Positions 13,789-16,007 of a DNA stretch of 16,007 nt are shown here, one piece after another (position 1 is the first letter of the stretch; the number at the start of each line of letters is the position of its first letter). This DNA comes from Oscillospiraceae bacterium (GTDB taxonomy: Bacteria > Bacillota > Clostridia > Oscillospirales > Acutalibacteraceae): NCBI GenBank assembly GCA_029004655.1, contig JAQVYP010000024.1, positions 1-16,007 of the forward strand, in the 5' to 3' direction. The notes under the pieces were generated by a model. That model searched no databases and had not been told where the DNA came from. It saw nothing but the letters and a program-made list of their open reading frames with translations. The translations under genes and the position numbers were made by a program.

Positions 13789-14091
13789 TTACATAAGTCC
13801 TTCGAAGAATTCAAGTGGCTTTGCCTTCTCGGACAAAGTAACAATTGCTTTTTTCCAGCTAGCTGTATAACCTTCATACTTGCCTACACGGCGCTTTTGA
13901 CCGCGAACGCTAATGGTATTAACCTTAATAACGTCGCCGCTTTTAAGATTGAAAGCTTCTTCAGTTGCTTTAGCAATATCAATCTTAGTTGCATCCTTTG
14001 CAACTTTAAAGGTGTATTTCTTTTTCGCAATTCCGGCCATGCTCTTTTCAGTGATAACCGGTGCAAGAATAACGTTTTGAGCTACCTTCAT
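13789..14091 (-). CDS. rplW: 50S ribosomal protein L23
   Basis: L23 lies at the tunnel exit and is the docking site for trigger factor and the signal recognition particle in E. coli. The 100-residue product has the conserved VILAPVITEKSM near 7-18 and YTFKVAKDATKIDIAKATEEAF near 26-47. KVNTISVRGQKRRVGKYEGYTASWKKAIVTL (about 57-87) is the rRNA-binding part. The ATG overlaps the rplD stop by one base (TAATG), and GAGGAGGTG within rplD is its binding site, so the two are probably coupled. The length is normal. Confidence 0.98.
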   Translation of the reverse strand: MKVAQNVILAPVITEKSMAGIAKKKYTFKVAKDATKIDIAKATEEAFNLKSGDVIKVNTISVRGQKRRVGKYEGYTASWKKAIVTLSEKAKPLEFFEGLM

Positions 14092-14714
14092 TATGCGTAC
14101 ACCTCCTCAAGTTTTGCAACAGCGTCTCTCACTACAACCAATGTATCGGCGTTGATTACGTCATAGGTATTGATTGTGTTGATTTGGGCTGTTTTAACAC
14201 CTGGGATATTTGATGCGCTCTTAACCTTAAAAGCACTGTTGTCAGCAAGAACAATTAATGTCTTTTTACCGACTTTTAATGCATCAAGGCAGTTAACAAC
14301 TGTTTTTGTGCTGAATTCTTCAACCTTTAGTTCATCAAGAACAATAAGAGCATCGGAAAGAACTTTATCTGAAAGAGCTGATTTAAGAGCAAGTCTCTTA
14401 ACCTTCTTATTCAGATTGTAGTAGTAATCTCTGGGCTTTGGACCAAGAGCGATACCACCATGTCTCCACTGAGGAGAGCGGATTGATCCCTGTCTTGCGT
14501 GACCCGTACCTTTTTGTCTCCACGGCTTGCGTCCGCCGCCGGAAACTTCGGAGCGAGTCAATGTCGATTGTGTTCCTTGACGCTGATTGGCAAGGTAATT
14601 TACAACCGCCATATGCATAACGACCGCATTCGGTTCGATTCCGAAAATAGTATCGGAAAGGGTTACTTCACCCACATTTTTGCCGGTCATATCAAGAACT
14701 GCAACATTAGGCAT
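14091..14714 (-). CDS. rplD: 50S ribosomal protein L4
   Basis: L4 reaches into the exit tunnel with a long loop and, in E. coli, regulates its own S10 operon. The 207-residue product starts MPNVAVLDMTGKNVGEV. The extended loop at about 40-95 contains RSEVSGGGRKPWRQKGTGHARQGS and SPQWRHGGIALGPKPRDY and looks intact. The C-domain follows with LIVLADNSAFKVKSASNIPGV. An in-frame GTG 9 bases upstream overlaps the GGAAGGAGTG binding site, so the ATG at 14714 is chosen. The rplC stop is 17 bases upstream. Confidence 0.98.
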   Translation of the reverse strand: MPNVAVLDMTGKNVGEVTLSDTIFGIEPNAVVMHMAVVNYLANQRQGTQSTLTRSEVSGGGRKPWRQKGTGHARQGSIRSPQWRHGGIALGPKPRDYYYNLNKKVKRLALKSALSDKVLSDALIVLDELKVEEFSTKTVVNCLDALKVGKKTLIVLADNSAFKVKSASNIPGVKTAQINTINTYDVINADTLVVVRDAVAKLEEVYA

Positions 14715-14731
14715 ATTTAACACTCCTTCCC

Positions 14732-15364
14732 TTAGGCTTTAACGCTGTCTGCAATGACAACTATGCCGCCCTTGGGGCCAGGGATGGCACCCTTGACTGC
14801 TATAATGTTATTTTCAGCGTCTACCTTAACTATGTCTAGATTTTGAATTGTCACACGTTCAGCTCCGAGATGTCCAGTCATCTTTTTGCCTTTGGCAACG
14901 CGTGATGGTGAGCTACTGGCGCCAAGTGAACCACCATGGCGATGTACAGGACCTGTACCATGGGATTCTTTAAGACGAGAGAAGTTCCAGCGCTTAATTG
15001 TGCCTGCCCATCCCTTACCTTTACTTGTGCCGGTAACATCAATGCGATCTCCTTCGGCAAATAAATCTGCCTTAATAAGATCTCCTACATTGAAAGCACT
15101 GATGTCTGAAACACGGAACTCTCTAAGAACTTTCTTAGGAGCAACATCAGCTTTTGCAAAGTGACCCTTCATAGGCTTGCTTACCTTAGAAGCTTTAAGA
15201 TCACCGTAGCCAACCTGAATGGCTTCGTAGCCGTCGTTCTCGATTGTCTTTATCTGACTGACCACACATGGGCCTGCTTCGATAACAGTAACCGGAACAA
15301 CATTTCCTTTTGAGTCAAAAAGTTGGGTCATACCAAGCTTTTTGCCAATTAGACCTTTTTGCAT
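14732..15364 (-). CDS. rplC: 50S ribosomal protein L3
   Basis: L3 is one of the first proteins in large-subunit assembly, and its loop reaches the peptidyl transferase centre. The 210-residue product starts MQKGLIGKKLGMTQLFDSKGNVVPVTVIEAG. The central loop (about 118-165) reads GKGWAGTIKRWNFSRLKESHG, then HRHGGSLGASSSPSRVAKGKKMTGHLG, all family signatures. The C-terminal barrel ends in GGIVVIADSVKA. TTAAGGAGG precedes the ATG. The 68-base gap to rpsJ contains a perfect 7-bp hairpin just upstream of the binding site. Confidence 0.98.
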   Translation of the reverse strand: MQKGLIGKKLGMTQLFDSKGNVVPVTVIEAGPCVVSQIKTIENDGYEAIQVGYGDLKASKVSKPMKGHFAKADVAPKKVLREFRVSDISAFNVGDLIKADLFAEGDRIDVTGTSKGKGWAGTIKRWNFSRLKESHGTGPVHRHGGSLGASSSPSRVAKGKKMTGHLGAERVTIQNLDIVKVDAENNIIAVKGAIPGPKGGIVVIADSVKA

Positions 15365-15389
15365 TTTTTATCCTCCTTAATGGTTATTG

Positions 15390-15406
15390 GTTGGCATTAT
15401 GCCAAC
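15390..15406 (-). promoter_or_regulatory. Hairpin in the rpsJ-rplC gap
   Basis: A perfect 7-bp stem (GTTGGCA/TGCCAAC, 3-base loop) lies about 15 bases before the rplC ribosome binding site. No T-run follows, so it is not an intrinsic terminator. It may protect the mRNA end after processing or set rplC translation. No function can be shown from sequence alone. Confidence 0.35.
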
Positions 15407-15432
15407 TTGACCTGCAGACGATATAATTGAAA

Positions 15433-15744
15433 TTAAAGTTTAATTTCGATCTCAACGCCGGCGGGGAGCTCCAGACTCATCAGAGCTTCAACAGTCTTGT
15501 TGGAAGGTCTGAGAATGTCGATAAGCCTTTTGTGTGTTTTAGACTCAAACTGCTCTCTACTGTCTTTGTACTTAAATACAGCACGAATAACTGTTACGAT
15601 TTCTCTGTCTGTTGGGAGTGGAACAGGGCCCGATACTCTGGCACCTGTGCGCTTTGCTGTCTCAACAATTTTTTCTGCTGCTTGATCAATCAAAGCATGG
15701 TCGTAACTTTTAAGTCTAATTCTGATTTTTTCCTTAACTGCCAT
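15433..15744 (-). CDS. rpsJ: 30S ribosomal protein S10
   Basis: S10 is in the head of the small subunit and also binds NusB in transcription antitermination. The 103-residue product starts MAVKEKIRIRLKSYDHALIDQ. It contains TGARVSGPVPLPTDREIVTVIRA (about 33-55) and DSREQFESKTHKRLIDI (about 61-77), and ends ELPAGVEIEIKL. The reading frame stays open upstream for 16 more codons to 15792, but AAGGAGG (about 15759-15765) sits just upstream of the ATG at 15744, and the added residues do not resemble S10. It is the first gene of the cluster; what lies upstream is a leader without a convincing gene. Confidence 0.98.
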   Translation of the reverse strand: MAVKEKIRIRLKSYDHALIDQAAEKIVETAKRTGARVSGPVPLPTDREIVTVIRAVFKYKDSREQFESKTHKRLIDILRPSNKTVEALMSLELPAGVEIEIKL

Positions 15745-15806
15745 TTGGACTTTCGCCTCCTTATAATAGTTGGCGGGCAACGCTAAAGCCATTTTTTCGT
15801 TACACT

Positions 15807-15830
15807 GTGCCGGGTGTTTCTTATCGGCAC
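15807..15830 (-). promoter_or_regulatory. Hairpin in the rpsJ leader
   Basis: A perfect 6-bp stem, GTGCCG with CGGCAC, encloses a 12-base loop. Its 5' arm begins immediately after the TATAAT box at 15831-15836. A transcript starting from that box would therefore lack part of the 5' arm, so the hairpin would form only in RNA coming from farther upstream. It may be chance pairing. Confidence 0.3.
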
Positions 15831-15859
15831 ATTATAAAACCGGACTGACCAAATATAAA
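15831..15859 (-). promoter_or_regulatory. Candidate promoter for the S10-spc-alpha cluster
   Basis: On the minus strand a perfect TATAAT (15831-15836) lies 17 bases after TTTATA (15854-15859, 4/6 match to TTGACA). An alternative TTGTTT lies 20 bases upstream of the same box. The start would fall near 15824, leaving a leader of about 80 bases before rpsJ. A promoter just upstream of rpsJ agrees with S10 operons of other Firmicutes. The -35 box overlaps the loop of the hairpin at 15840-15877. Confidence 0.5.
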
Positions 15860-15877
15860 CAACATGGTCAAATCCGG
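15840..15877 (-). terminator. Terminator-like hairpin upstream of rpsJ
   Basis: CCGGA-TT-TGACCA pairs with TGGTCA-G-TCCGG, 11 pairs in all with a small internal loop and a loop of about 13 bases. It is followed by TTTTATAAT. The four-base T-run is short, so it would be a weak terminator, either of an upstream operon or as an attenuator in the S10 leader. The T-run is also the start of the -10 box of the candidate promoter. Confidence 0.4.
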
Positions 15878-15881
15878 ATAC

Positions 15882-16007
15882 GGCTTACAACGTAATGCCT
15901 TACAAGATTACATCTTGCAGTAGCATTCAAAGATTTTGTCGCCCGGTTTAAAATCGGACATACTCCGCGGAAATTTCCCGACTCAAGGCCGGCCACCTCC
16001 CGCATCA
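15882..16007 (-). other. Upstream flank without a convincing gene, holding two small hairpins
   Basis: The region holds GGC-A-TTAC/GTAA-GCC (15899-15882) and CAAGAT/ATCTTG (15917-15903, 3-base loop). Farther upstream are short palindromes: GGAAATTTCC, CCGCGG and GGCCGGCC. Two tiny minus-strand ORFs exist (17 codons from 15961 and 45 codons from 16005), but neither has a well-placed binding site or recognisable protein sequence. The region may belong to the tail or leader of transcription units beyond the right edge. Confidence 0.35.

Noticed and set aside
15745..15792. Sixteen-codon N-terminal extension of S10
   Set aside because: It would place AAGGAGG inside the coding region and adds residues foreign to the S10 family; the ATG at 15744 fits both family and binding site.
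15868..16005. Minus-strand ORF of 45 codons starting near the right edge
   Set aside because: The start is only two bases from the window edge, no binding site can be seen, the translation shows no known family features, and it runs through the hairpin region.
1..16007. Defence system, CRISPR array, prophage or transposon genes
   Set aside because: All coding space is filled by conserved ribosomal and housekeeping genes in standard order; there is no repeat array, transposase or foreign-looking gene.

Overview
The window is one uninterrupted ribosomal-protein supercluster, the bacterial S10-spc-alpha region. All 32 recognisable genes lie on the minus strand, so transcription runs from the right end of the window to the left. 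Gene content and order point to a low-to-mid GC Firmicute of the class Clostridia, probably an Oscillospirales/Ruminococcaceae-like gut bacterium. The reasons are: a short zinc-type S14, a KOW-domain gene between map and infA, rpsD inside the alpha cluster (unlike Bacillus), a zinc-type adenylate kinase lid, and strong AAGGAGG-like ribosome binding sites. This placement rests on recognition, not on a database search.

Layout in transcription order. (1) 16007-15745: leader with no convincing gene, containing a run of small hairpins and a TATAAT promoter candidate. (2) 15744-10629, S10 part: rpsJ, rplC, rplD, rplW, rplB, rpsS, rplV, rpsC, rplP, rpmC, rpsQ. (3) 10608-3253, spc part: rplN, rplX, rplE, rpsN (zinc type), rpsH, rplF, rplR, rpsE, rpmD, rplO, secY, adk, map, a KOW-domain gene, infA, rpmJ (37 codons). 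(4) 3216-198, alpha part: rpsM, rpsK, rpsD, rpoA, rplQ. (5) A strong intrinsic terminator follows rplQ at about 141-188. Beyond it lie a promoter candidate for the next gene to the left and a large compound inverted repeat at 7-84.

Most gaps are below 30 bases, three gene pairs overlap as TAATG, and no internal terminator is evident, so much of the cluster may be read as one long transcript. Its products are ribosomal subunit proteins, the translocon pore SecY, adenylate kinase, the aminopeptidase that trims initiator methionine, initiation factor IF1 and the RNA polymerase alpha subunit. Starts were refined where an in-frame upstream codon lies inside the Shine-Dalgarno sequence or lacks one (rpsJ, rplD, rplO, rpoA). 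Three genes use non-ATG starts: rpsQ (GTG), rplN (GTG) and rpsE (TTG).

The coding part is ordinary and complete, with no frameshift, insertion or foreign gene. I found no undescribed multi-gene system. The points worth a second look are non-coding: the compound inverted repeat at the left end, the structured 185-base rpsD-rpoA gap and the rpsJ leader. Small coding oddities are the KOW protein, the cysteine-bearing L24 with a lengthened loop, and the non-ATG starts.
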